Shown here one piece after another: positions 1 to 12,119 of a stretch of 64,000 nucleotides of DNA. Both the position numbers and the translations under genes were made by a program. Position 1 is the stretch's first letter. Each line of letters opens with the position of its first letter. Origin of the DNA: Hypoxylon rubiginosum (Eukaryota > Ascomycota > Sordariomycetes > Xylariales > Hypoxylaceae). The stretch spans positions 620,001-684,000 of the forward strand of contig CADCXA010000034.1 in the NCBI GenBank assembly GCA_902806565.1, in the 5' to 3' direction. Below the pieces are notes generated by a model. The model was given only the letters and a program-made list of their open reading frames with translations. It searched no databases and was not told the origin of the DNA.

Positions 1-3000
1 AATGCGGATGGAGTACTGATGCAAGCAAAGTTGCGGGATGGGCTGTCTACGAAAAGGGCCCGGAGGAAGAGAGAATTAGGTAGATAAACTCAAGACAGAC
101 AGGCAGCGCTTGTATCGGCGGGACAGAAAAAGGAGGGTGAGGAAACCAAGTCCTTTTGAGTTTGGCAAACAGACGAACTCTTGAAGCACGCCCTCGCGAG
201 ACGGCGAGCCCATGCTGGTACAAGGGGACCGAGATTGCTTCCTTTCTTGACTGTACCCAGTCATGCAGCTATCTGCAGAGCACTTGGGCGGTGTCCGGTG
301 CTGCCTTGTTGATCGTGGTATTCGGTGCAGCTTTCTTTGTTAGAGATGTCTTGGAATCGACCTGTGAGAGCAGAGCAGGTCGTTTGTGTATGCCCACCGC
401 TATTTAGGGGATCGAGTTCAGAGCTATGAAAGTGACAGGTGACAAGAGAGATATCAAGGGATGGGCAAGGCAAGGAAACGGCCGAAGCAGCCCTAAGCTA
501 GCCTGTCTATCTAAGATGAGGGACGTCGGATCCGGAAGGATGAAGATGGAGGCGAGAGGAGCACCGCTGGGCCGGCAGAGCAACCTTCTCACGGAGCGTT
601 TCGGAAGTAGAAGACCCTCCCCCAAATCGCCAAACGATGCGTTCGATTCCGGCAGACTTGCCGACGAGATAGTCCCAAGCAATAACTGGATGTATCACGT
701 CGATCCGTGGTCTTCCAGGACAGCGTCGAGGTAAGGTTGGTTTCATTACATCTCACCAGTCCAGACGCTGGCCCGAAAGGGGTGATCACAGGCGACCGCA
801 TGACGCAGAGGATCTGTCGCTAGAGACAGCAAATGAGTTTGACACAGCAAATACTTTACGACGGACTGCCCAAACAGGGACCGGGATTGTTTGAAAGTCT
901 TGACAGAAAGCAACATCGCGGAAGGCTGCATATATGGTGCCGTCCAAGTTACTAGGCTAGGCGGTTTCTCAAGAGGGTAGAACAAAGAAAAGGGCCAGCG
1001 TTAAGCATATTGGATCCTAGACAACGATTGCTAGACTCGACACACGTGTACCCAGTGGCTCCCATTTTGTAAGGGGGTAGGGGGTAGGCCCAGGAAGGAA
1101 GGCTGGCTCACTCCGTAACATTCCACCCCAGCCATTTCTTCGCTGTTCTTCTACATTTGAGACAGGGAGCGAAGAAACGGTCTTGGGCTTGACCGCCGCG
1201 AAGGCGACTTAGTCGGTGGAGAGAGTTATGTGCCTATCCGGGAAACACGTAGGTCCTCTTTCACTCGATTCAAAGAAAATCAGTGAAATATTTCGATTTC
1301 GAGAAGCGTCAGAAGCAACCTCTCAAGGGCACCCCCCGTCGGCAGCGAGTGTCGTGGTTGCGGAGATTGCAGTTGTCGTCACATCTAGTCTATCTTTGCT
1401 CTAGAGCCACGCTGCGTACATAAAAATAGATGATACGTCGGAGGGCAACACAGAGAGTCACACCTGAATCTGTAAAGATGTCGCCAATATGCAGGTGGGT
1501 TGTGCTAATAAGTGAACCACCACCGAGCAGAGATTGACCTCTTCTACCGTGATGCTTCTCTTCGCAACCACAACCAACCGTACGTAGCGTGGTCCGCAAA
1601 AGTGAGAGGTGAGAGGTGATAATAAGTCTTATTAACAGGTGGAGTGGGGAGACAATAGATGAGAAACTGTGGCTTACCTACCTCCCAGGTAGGTGACTTG
1701 TGTCTCCTCGCCCATAAATCCAAAGAGAATTGGCCATCTCCTCGGCTGGAGAATTTCTCTGGACTGAGCAGAAGTTAGGCGGCCGGTAGGCTGCCTCCGT
1801 GGGACATCTAAGCTTCGAGTCATCGGCCCCCCTGGGCTTGTCTCTCAACAAGTTGTGGTTCCAACGACACTGGAATATGCGGCTTGCCGTCATGCTATAG
1901 CACCAAGCAGATTGCATTACCGCAAATGAATGCTAAACAAACAGGAAGGGTAAGCGGATAAAGCAATGTATTGTAGGGTGCCGGAAAGAGCCAAACAAGA
2001 GCAAGATGCGCTGCAGCTGTTTCTGCGAGGAAAGATGCTGAGCCCTGATACTCAGCAGTTTTTTCCTTCTTCTAGAACATTCACTAGACTGGTACCGAGC
2101 TCTTATGCTCTCATGGCGTGATGCCACGGGAAGGCCATGTCAGGCGTGAAATGCCCCACTCGTTCCGGCAGACGGGAGCGTGGAATGGGTATCCTGGCCA
2201 CGGTTGCAAGTGCTCTGAATAGACACGGAAGACAGAACCGGCGGCAACAGAAGGCAGATGGCATGGGCTCATAACGATCCGGCCTCGTCGGGTCACTCGC
2301 CTTTTCCTCTTTCCTGAAGGGGCCAAGTATGAGCCTCAACAAGGCTACTTCCGGTAAGATGGAAGAGTTTCAGAGCTGATTGTCACGCCGTCTGTTGTCG
2401 TACAGCGTAGGAGTGACAGGTGACAGGCAGAAGTCCTGGGCGATTCCCATGCGTGGTGCAACTTTGCAACAGAAGCCACGGGGACTTACAGTCGACTTCG
2501 GGAAATTTTGCGTCTCTTTGCATTTAGGAAACATTGCTAAACAGGTCACACAACACATGCGCGGCGGAGAATTACGCACCAATTGCTCGTAGAGACGTTA
2601 GTCACTAGCACGACCATGTGTTCCGGTAGGACGAATAGTCTTGGTGGAAAAGAAGGGAACCTCCACCGCCAGGACTCTAAAGTGAAATACCCCAGGTTTC
2701 TAAAGCGGGCGAAGTAGAAGATCCAGTTGACAGTGTACAGATTATGGATGGCTAGATCTCATGCTGGCCATGTAGGTAGGCGGTGATGTCTGCATGAGAT
2801 TTGGATGAGATTGGGACCAACAGCCAACCAACAGCGGCAGAGCAGTAGAGCAGTAGAGGGTTCAGATCGAACTTCGTATACTCGCGGTATTAGTATTAAG
2901 AAAGTGATGGTAGTGGTAGATAAATATCACTATTGTAGGTAGGCCATCCTGTTTAGGGAACTTCTCTAGAGGAATAGAAGGATGGTAGAGCTTCATTACC

Positions 3001-3376
3001 CTATCCCCGTTTGTTTTTATCACGTACAACCTAGGTACGTAGTGGTAGCACCGATGTGGCTGATTACATGTGGCTTACGAAGCCCCTCCAGCGCGTATCC
3101 AAGCCACATCACACCCATCGCACCCATCACACCCAAAACACGGGCTAGCAAGGTTAAGGAGAGAGAAGCCCCACCGGTCGCTCCTGTCGATAGGACGCGA
3201 ACCTTGCTCGTTATAGTAATATAATAAATTGTTTACGTGCAACACAACAAACAGGACCTCTGGCCGCTACTGCCTTCTGTACCCTCCCTCACCCCTCGCT
3301 ACGAAAGAGGAAAAATCACAAAACCTCTGTTGCTAATCCAGAGCGCGACACCCTTCGCTTTTCTTTTCTTACCTTC
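1..3376. other. intergenic region, no gene recognised
   Basis: All open frames here are short (at most about 100 codons), overlap on both strands and show no recognisable domain or conserved start context. The last 150 bases before the topoisomerase gene become pyrimidine-rich and are probably its promoter. One copy of the ACCTAGGT palindrome lies at 3029-3036. A gene entering from the left edge cannot be excluded, but nothing supports one. Confidence 0.6.
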
Positions 3377-3487
3377 ATGAAAATCTCGAGCAGTTCTGGT
3401 CAATTGCGACGTTCCTTCTCTCATTTGACTATTAACAGTTGCGGATTACTTGGAATAACAAATCCCTATCTAATCTGCACGCCACGC

Positions 3488-3526
3488 GTGAATGTGAATG
3501 TGAACGTCCACGTGAACGTGAACGCG
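3488..3526 (+). repeat. imperfect GTGAAY hexamer array in TOP2 leader
   Basis: Five GTGAAT/GTGAAC units, interrupted by one CACGTG palindrome (3510-3515), lie directly upstream of the TOP2 start codon at 3547. They are probably in the 5' untranslated region. The CACGTG could be an E-box, but that is inference. Confidence 0.7.
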
Positions 3527-3546
3527 CCGCACCTTTTACAATCACA

Positions 3547-6500
3547 ATGGATTCGGACATTATGGAGGACTCGGTCTTTGGCGACGACTTCAACAACGAG
3601 TCGGATGGCTTCTCTCCCGAAGCGGTATGCAACAATGTTCTTGTCTCCTATCAATCCAAACATTTACTCATACTCGTCATCCATCTGCAGCGCTAATCTT
3701 CCGCTTTCACAGAAACCCAAGGCGAAGGCTGCACCCAAGAAAGCTGCCTCTAAACCAGCCGCCAAAGCTACATCCAAGAAGATGGTCCAAACAACCTTGA
3801 AGGCGACCAAGGCCGCCTCTAAGAAGCGCTCCAAGCCTGAGAGCGATGACGACGATAACGACGTGTCTGGTTTCTCCAACACGCCGCCCAGCGCCAAGAA
3901 GCAAAGAAAAGCGCCCGCCGCCAAGAAATCCAGTGGCCCGCCCTTGGGAGAGATCGAGAATGATAGCATGATGCTCGATAGTCCCCCGAAGCCGGGAAAG
4001 AAGAAGACAGCCACCGAAATATATCAGAAGCTGACCCAGCTGGAGCACATCATCAAGCGTCCTGACACGTATATCGGTTCCGTCGAGCGCACGGAGCAGC
4101 AGATGTGGGTTTTCAATAGGGAGACCACTCAGATGGAACTACGACCCAAGGTCGGCTTCGTGCCTGGTCTATACAAGATCTTCGACGAAATCCTTGTCAA
4201 TGCTGCGGACAACAAGCAGCGAGATAAAAGCATGACCTACATGAAGGTTACCATTAACCGCCAAGAAGGCCAGATCACTGTCGAAAACAACGGTAAAGGT
4301 ATCCCGGTGGAAATGCACGACAAGGAGAAGGTATACATCCCTGAAATGGTTTTCGGCCACCTCCTTGCCGGTTCCAACTTCGACGACGACGAAAAGAAAA
4401 CCGTCGGTGGTCGTAACGGTTACGGTGCTAAGCTTTGCAACGTCTTCAGCACCGAGTTTACCCTCGAGTGTCAGGACTCGAAGAATGGTAAGAGGTACAA
4501 GCAGACGTGGCGAAACAACATGAGCAAGATGGATAAGGCGAAGATCACGAGTAGCAAGTCTAGTGACTTTGTCCGTGTCACCTTCAAACCGGACTGGCAA
4601 CGGTTCGGTATGCCGGACGGCATCGATGATGACCTTGAGTCGTTGCTTTACCGCCGAGTCTACGATATGGCCGGCACAGTTCGCGGTATCAAGGTCTACC
4701 TCAACGATTCTCACATCAAACTAGACTTCAAGAAATACTGCGAAATGTACGCCAAGGCCATCGCCCGTGAGCGAGGCACCGAAGACGGCACCGAATCTCC
4801 CAGCTCTACGGTGATCATTGAAGACACCAAGTCCCATGACCGATGGGAAATTGGGTTTGCTGTCTCAGATGGCTCGTTCCAGCAAGTCTCCTTTGTAAAC
4901 TCGATCGCTACCACGACAGGTGGTACTCATGTGAATTATATTGCCGACCAGATCTGCGACTCGCTCCTGAAAACACTGAACAAGAAGAAGAAGGGCCATT
5001 CGCTCAAGGCAAACCACATCCGCAATCACATCTTCATCTTTATCAACTGCTTGGTCAACAACCCGGCTTTCACTTCGCAGACCAAAGAGCAGATGACAAC
5101 TAAGGCTAGCCAGTTTGGGAGCAAATGTTCCCTGACGGAAAACTTCCTCAAGAAGATCGGTCAGACGGACGCGATCAACAACATCATCCAGTTTGCGGAG
5201 TTAAAAGCTGACAAGATGCTTGCCAAGAGTGACGGTAACAAGCGATCAAGAATTAGCAATGCTAAACTTGTCGATGCCAACTTGGCTGGTACTAGGCATG
5301 GTCATGAGTGTACCTTGATCTTGACCGAAGGTGACTCCGCCAAGAGTTTGGCCGTTGCTGGCCGCGCCATCTTGGATCCCGATCGCATTGGCGTCTTCCC
5401 TCTCCGAGGTAAGATGCTTAATGTCCGCGACGCTTCGATCGACCAGATCATGAAGAACCAAGAAATCCAGAATATCAAACAGTTCCTCGGGCTGAAGCAC
5501 AAGACGGTCTATACCGATACGAAATCCCTTCGGTACGGGCACCTAATGATCATGGCAGATCAAGATCACGATGGTAGCCATATTAAAGGCCTCCTTATCA
5601 ATTTCCTTCAAGTACAATACCCATCTCTCCTCAAGATTCCCGAATTCTTCCAAGAATTCATTACGCCTATTGTGAAGGTCTGGCAAGGGTCAAATCCCAA
5701 GAAGCCTCTGAGGTTGAAGTCATTTTTCACTCAGCCTCAATATGAGGAATGGAAAGAGTCGCACCAAGCTGAATTAAGGCGATGGGAATCGAAGTACTAC
5801 AAGGGTTTGGGTACCAGCTCCAACGAGGACGCCCAAGTCTACTTCAATGATCTTGACAACCACTTGAAGCAGTTCTCTGTGATGCAGCCGGGAGAAGCTG
5901 ACCTCTTCGAGCTTGCTTTCTCCAAGAAGAAGGCTGATGCCCGTAAAGAGTGGCTCGGCAATTTTGTGCCTGGAACCTACCTCGATCACTCAACCAAGCA
6001 AGTCAGCTACGATGACTTTGTCAACAGAGAGTTGATTCTGTTCAGTATGGCTGACAATATGCGATCCATCCCTTCGGTTGTTGATGGCCTGAAACCGGGT
6101 CAGCGAAAGGTTATCTACGCTTGCCTTAAGCGAAATCTAACCAAGGACAAGAAGGTCATTGAGTTGGCCGGTTACGTGTCCGAGCAGACAGCGTATCACC
6201 ACGGTGAAATATCTTTGCAACAAACTATTATCGGTCTAGCGCAGAATTTCGTCGGTTCCAATAACGTCAACTGCCTCGAACCCAGTGGAAACTTCGGTTC
6301 CCGACTTGCGGGTGGTTCAGATTCTGCCAGCGCCCGATATATCCACACCCGTCTCTCTCCATTCGCTCGGCGTGTCTTCTCACCTCTAGACGAACCTAAT
6401 CTAGATATTCAATTGGAAGATGGCAAGAGAATCGAGCCAAGGGTCTATGTACCCGTCATTCCCATGGTTTTGGTGAACGGAGCGGATGGTATTGGCACAG

Positions 6501-8786
6501 GTTGGAGTACGTCTATTCCGAACTATCACCCAATGGACATTATCAGGAACATCAGACGACGTATGGGACGATTGGATGGTGACGACGAGAAGCCCTTTGA
6601 AACGATGACTCCATGGTTCAGGGGTTGGAAAGGTACCTCGCAAGTTGCTGAAAACAACCGCTATCAGTTCAATGGTATTGCATACCGAGATGAGAAGAAG
6701 CCCAACGAGGTGATCATCACCGAACTACCGATCCGTATGTGGACCGATGATTTCAAGGCAAAACTAGAGGATATTATTCGGGCTGAGAAGACTCCGTCCT
6801 TTATCAAGGACTACAAGGAATTTAATGACCACAAGAATGTTCATTTCGAAATTCAAATGGACGAAAAGCATATGAACAAGGCCATGGATGAGGGCCTCCT
6901 CGAGAAGTTCAAGTTGGTTAAGCAAGTTGCTACATCCAATTTGGTCGCCTTTGACACGCGCGGTATGATCCGCAAGTACGAGAAGGTCGAGGATATTCTA
7001 GAGGAGTTCTTTCTATACCGGATGGATTTCTACGCCAAACGCAAGGTATGTTGATGCTAGTCAAAGCTCGCTCGAATATGATGCTAACAAATTCTAGGTC
7101 TACTGGCTTGGTGTTTACGATGCGGATTATCGCAAGCTGAACAACCAAGCCAGATTTATCCGAGAAATCATGGATGGCAAGCTTGTGGTATCCCGCAAGA
7201 AGAAGAAGGTCATCGTTGAAGAGCTTCGCGAGCGGAAGTATGAGTCTTTCCCGAAAAATCAAGATGCCAAAAAGACCAAATCGGAGGAGGAAGAAGAGGG
7301 TAATGATGAAGGGAACGACGATGTTGAAGCGGATACCGCCGCGAATGGCTATGACTACCTTCTATCTGTCAGTCTCCGAGACCAACACGTGCTAAGTGCC
7401 GCTGCTAACAGTTCGTAGATGCCTATTTGGTCCTTTACCCAGGAGCGGCTCGACCGACTCAAGGAGCAGATCGTCAAGAAGAAGGAAGAGCGTGATGCCC
7501 TCGCGGCGCTTAGTGAGAAGGATCTTTGGTGCAAGGATCTAGATGATTTTGAAGCCGAATGGGAGAATCAGCTACGCCTTGACGCCGAAATTAGCACTGG
7601 CATCCGTAGAATGGGTCGTCGCACGTCAAAGAAGATCGGTGCGGGACGTGGCCGTAAAGCAAAGGGTGCGGATGATGAGTATGCTCCAGTTGCCAAGTCA
7701 AAGCCGGGTCCTAAGGCAGCACCTAAGGCAGCACCTAAGCCAAAGGAGCCACCCAAAGAGAAGAGTGTGCAGCGTTTTGCTGCCATGTTCAATGGTGGAA
7801 CCAAGAAGACGGGTCTTGATGGAGCAGCAGACTCCGATGATGATCCATTCTCGGATGATGACTTCTCGAAACTCAAGAACCCAGCCAAAAAGGAGCAAGC
7901 GACTGCTCAAGATTCGGATGAAGAAGTTCAGCCTGCTCCTCGAAGCAGACGAGCTGCTGCTTCAAAAGCAAAAGCATGGATCGTGGATGACGATGAGTCA
8001 GAAAGCGACGATGACAAAATGCTCGGTGATGTTGGTGACTTGGTCAAAGGTATCACGAACAACACCTCTAGTGCATCCGAGAACAAGACTGGTAGACTTA
8101 GTTTGTTTTCCATGTCACGACCGGAGAGCAGCAGCGGCAATAGTGCCTCTTTGAAAGTGAAGAGTAAGCCTTCGAAAGTCATGGACTTGGATGATCACGA
8201 CGATACCAATTACGAAATGCTGGCTAAGTCATCGCCTCACAAGAGCGCCCGTGCCGACGAGTTGGACAGCTTCTTGTCTGATGATGATCTGCCTTCCTTC
8301 ACTAAACCCGTGAGCAAGTCTAAGTCCTCGATTTCTCAATCCGAGGAACCAGAGCCGAAGGCGAAGGCGGCAGCCACTAAGGAACCAGCGGTCAAGGGTC
8401 GTCGCGGCCGCACTGCTGTAGCAAGGAGCAAGGCAAAGGAGGAGAAGCCTGCGAGGAAGGCGGCGGCGCCTAAAGCTGCATCCAAAGCCGTAAACCTATC
8501 TCCGGCGGCGAAGGCGTACGCTGCTAAGAAGGAGAAGGCGAAACCGAAGAGGGACGTCTTCGATATGGATGACGACGAGGACGATGAATTGGAGCTTGAT
8601 GAGCCTGCTTCTCCTCCGCCGAGACCTGTAGCTCGTGGTAGACCTGGCCGCGCTGCTGCGGCGAAGTCGAAACCCATCTACATCATCGATGATGATGAGG
8701 AGGAAGAGGAAGACGAGCTGGAGCTAGCTAATAATGATGATGAGGAGGAGCAGAGTGACGATTTCGCTATGGACGACAGCGAGTGA
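3547..8786 (+). CDS. TOP2: DNA topoisomerase II
   Basis: Type IIA topoisomerase, which passes one DNA duplex through a transient double-strand break using ATP; nuclear, needed for chromosome segregation. Four exons: 3547-3624, 3713-7045, 7098-7367 and 7419-8786, giving 1682 residues. Introns of 88, 52 and 51 nt each carry a CTAAT/CTAAC branch point. The order is GHKL ATPase (NAADN, NNGKGIP and GGRNGYGAK motifs), Toprim (EGDSA about residues 565-569, DQDHD 642-646), then the breakage-reunion domain with catalytic Tyr902 in SARYIHTR. The last 250 or so residues are an alternating acidic and lysine/alanine-rich tail, typical of fungal enzymes and likely to hold nuclear localisation signals. The start is chosen because exon 1 encodes an acidic MDSDIMEDS N-terminus and joins exon 2 in frame. 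An upstream ATG at 3377 is open only if intron 1 is kept (see findings). Confidence 0.97.
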
Positions 8787-10240
8787 GCTTTGGAATGACC
8801 AACTTCTTTCGGGGTTTTATCGGTTATGTTATCATGTTATCGTCTGCCACAGGACTCCAGGTTCGCGTTAGGCTCTCCTTTTCCCATTGATAAGTTACGA
8901 ACTGGCTACATTCTTGAGCCGGGATGAGGAACAGATGGCGTCGATCACTACTCTTTCCATGATGGGATGGAAGGAAGGCTTTTAATATTTTGGCAGGGGA
9001 TGAGAATGTCGAATGTCGACAGGTAATCACGAGGCGTTGGGTGGTTATTTCGCTTTCCTGGTTGCGACCATATTCTCACTCATGATGCCTTTCTTACCGT
9101 CCTTGATATATACGAATAAGTAAATAGGAATGGCTTCATTGACAATTCTTTCGCCGTGCACGTTAGAGTGGTGATATGTCTTGTACCCTATCTGGTGAGA
9201 TTATATGTGCTTCGATATAATTTTCTCTCAGTCATTTAGGTGGAGTATGTCACGATTCAGCTACTTCTCATGAACCCGTCCATTATCGACACCCACCAGT
9301 CGATGTATTCATTGTATTCCTACATATCTACCCACACCCGGGGCGTGGATGCTGCTCGTCAATAGAAACTCCCCACCCAACGAGAGGGATACTGATCTAG
9401 GGATACCGTGAACAGGTTACAGGAGCATCATCTAGATTTGACGGTTGAGTTATAAGTGGCTAGGCAGGTATCTAGTATTCAAGCTAGTGCGAAATATACG
9501 AACATGACACACGAGCACCAGGTACAAGAAGTTGAGGAACACAACTCAGCATCTTGTACCTCACATACCTTACCTACCTAGGTAGGTAGGCACGCCATGC
9601 TAAGCCTTGCGATACTCTATTCGCGATACTACCTTACCATTCATTACCACCAACCATCTCTCCAGGGTAGTACGTGATATCACGAAGGACAAAGGGGAAT
9701 CACGACTAACTCGAGAAAGGCACGTATTCTCGGATACGTAAGAATGTTCCCTAACAAGCTGTCTTGGCTAGGCAAGGCACTCACGGTGACAGGCTGCGCC
9801 CCGAGGCGTGTCTTCGGATCTCCCTTTCGAACATTCGGTGTGTGGTTGATGTAGTAATGCTACTGTACGCCGCTGACTTTAGTACTACCGTTTAGCAAAG
9901 GAGAGGCACCGACTTAAGAAATGTATGTAGAGTCGAGGGTCGATTCCTGTGTAGGTAGGTAGGTAGGTAGGTAGGTAGGTATCTACCTGTTTGCAAAGGG
10001 CTTGGCAATCTCGATTGATCATTACCTAGATATATATCTAACGTGATAATAATAGGTACATCTTGTGTTGTCAGCGTCTTCACAGCTTAGCAACGTCTAA
10101 TGTTAGACGTTCACTCTAGACGAGAACATACAAATGTAGAGCACTACTTCGTCAAGTAAAAAAAGAAGAGAAACGGTCGAAATTACTATCTTACTTAGGC
10201 GCAAGTTACTCCCCCCCCTATCGTTCGTATCGCACACTCC
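8787..10240. other. intergenic region downstream of TOP2
   Basis: No coding frame is supported. It holds the TOP2 3' flank, a TACCTAGGTA palindrome at 9575-9584 and a TAGG microsatellite. Confidence 0.6.
9951..9981 (+). repeat. (GTAG)n microsatellite
   Basis: About 7.5 perfect tandem copies of the tetramer GTAG in intergenic DNA. It is the longest perfect tetranucleotide run noticed in the window and matches the half-site (TAGG/CCTA) of the dispersed palindrome. Confidence 0.95.
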
Positions 10241-10254
10241 TTATAAAAACACGT
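10241..10254 (+). promoter_or_regulatory. TATA-like element, possible core promoter
   Basis: A TTATAAAAAC sequence followed by CACGTG. About 70-250 bases downstream the strand is CA-rich, as in fungal leaders, and holds only short frames (10323-10388 and 10400-10492). Whether any transcript is made is unknown. Confidence 0.3.
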
Positions 10255-10754
10255 GCCACTGCTACTGCTATTGCAAAAGCCATTCTCATTCACTAGTAAC
10301 CCCAGGGTCCTTATTCTTCTCCATGTCTGTCGTTCGTCGCAAGCACACCCTGTCATTCCTATACCACCAGAAACAATTTCTGTCTTGACCGTTTATGGAA
10401 TGCCATCGCAAAACCTGCAGATGAATGCAAGTCTGACTTATCACTCATTGCCACCCGAGGCCACCAAAGTCGAAAACGTTTCCTCAGGGTAATAAAACCA
10501 TTAATCCCACGCCAAAGCCTAAATCCGCCAAAAGGCGCATTGTCCACTATGTTAAAAAAAGAAAGTCATGCGCGAAAACACTGTCCGATCTCCATCGAGG
10601 AGGCTTAGGAATTCTCGCAAATGTCTCGTATCTTTCTATGCCATGAGTCGTCGTATCAAGTTGTCGTGCCGTACCAGTCGGAGTCGGAAACCAGGGTGGT
10701 GTATGTATCGTACTGAGGAGGAAATTGTTATCGGCTACGTTGCCTAATGCTCAT

Positions 10755-12119
10755 CTAAGCGGCGATCAGGGGCTCCTCCTCATCCACGGCACCCTCCGCA
10801 CTCTGAAAGCTCTGCTTAGGGGCCTGAGGGAAGTCGGTATCCTTCAGGTTGGACTGAGCAGGCTTGGGCGAAATTTCAGGGGAAGCTGATCGACCACGGA
10901 GCATCTGCTGGGCCTTGTGGGTGTAGTCACCCATGTACTGCTTCGTAATCTCAGTCGCCTGCGAAGTGTGCTTGGTGGCAACCTGGCGCAACTGCTCAGT
11001 CTGGCTGTTGACCACGTCAGAGACCTGCTTAAGGTAGTGGTCGATAAGCTCCTGGTTGGTGGTGTAGATCAAAGGCGCAAAGAACAGGACAGTCGTAGCA
11101 ACCAGAGCGAGACCCCAGTAAGGGACGATCTTAACAAGGTAATACGACAAGAACGCTCCAACAGCGGCCTACCAACATTTGTTAGCTAGGGCTCGGTCGG
11201 GTAAGAATAGATGGCAAGGGCGCAATGGTACTCACGGCTGTGGACGCAGGAACATTCTCAGCGAACAAGATTCTCTGAGACTCGATGACGAAGAAGTTAA
11301 TAAGCTCGTGAACATCGCCGATCAAAGAATCAAGCGTCTCTCGAGGAACAGTGTAGTACTTTCGGGGTCGGAGCTGAGTAGCAAGACCGTTGCCAAGGAT
11401 CGTCTTGCCGGCAACTTCAGCGAGAACAGTGATACCCAAAGCCATCCAGGTAAGCTTGAAAGTGTACCGAATGACATCGAGGTATCTAGCCACGAAGATT
11501 AACGACACGACGGAAGCATATGCGATGGTGGAAGCCCCTACAATGGCTTATCAGTATACAAAGCCATCCGAGGGTATGGAGTAACTTGGAAGCTTACGAG
11601 GATTGTTCCATGACAGCAACTCGGAGAAGAAAGAGTGGTAATGGGTCAGGGGTTGGCCAGTGGCAGCGGGTTGCGAAGGCGTTTGTCGGGCGCTGGCTAG
11701 GTTGGAGAACTCGGCAGATGTCTTCGCACTCTGGTCCTTGACGTTCTGGGCTACGGGGCCTGGGGTGATACAAAAGTTAGCTACGATAGCAATAAAGAGG
11801 ATAGATATTCCAAAGGAATGGATAAGAACCACGTACCAGATGCGATTTGGTTGTAGGCAGCCTGGGCATCTGCGTCGAAGACTGTTAGTTATCATGACGT
11901 CGACAGGCCGAAGGGGAAAGTAGCTCGATTAGCATTGGAACACTATTTATTCTAAGTTAGCTTGGACATTATTCTTTGGCAGCGACAGACATAGGATATG
12001 GACATCAGGATGAATGCCGAAAAGCAAAGGTAAACTCTTAGAAATGAACTTACCATACTGCCTTTCAGAGAGTCGACAGAGGTGCCATTGGCGGCGGGAT
12101 TAGTTGCAGAGTCGGCCAT
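10755..12119 (-). CDS. RTN1: reticulon-like ER-shaping protein
   Basis: Member of the reticulon family, which inserts hydrophobic hairpins into the ER membrane and stabilises tubules. Five exons on the minus strand: 12119-12054, 11861-11837, 11759-11598, 11537-11236 and 11168-10755, giving 322 residues. The reticulon homology domain starts near residue 72 (SELLSWNNPRAS). Two long hydrophobic stretches at about residues 86-129 and 186-222 are separated by a roughly 55-residue loop, as expected for the family. The C-terminus is a soluble tail with an amphipathic stretch and an acidic end. Exons 2-5 join cleanly in frame and the domain reads through all junctions. The 191-nt first intron is the least certain: its acceptor at 11862 was picked because it keeps phase 0, and the exon it defines is only 25 nt. 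YOP1/DP1-type proteins are smaller and lack this motif, so reticulon is preferred. Confidence 0.92.
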
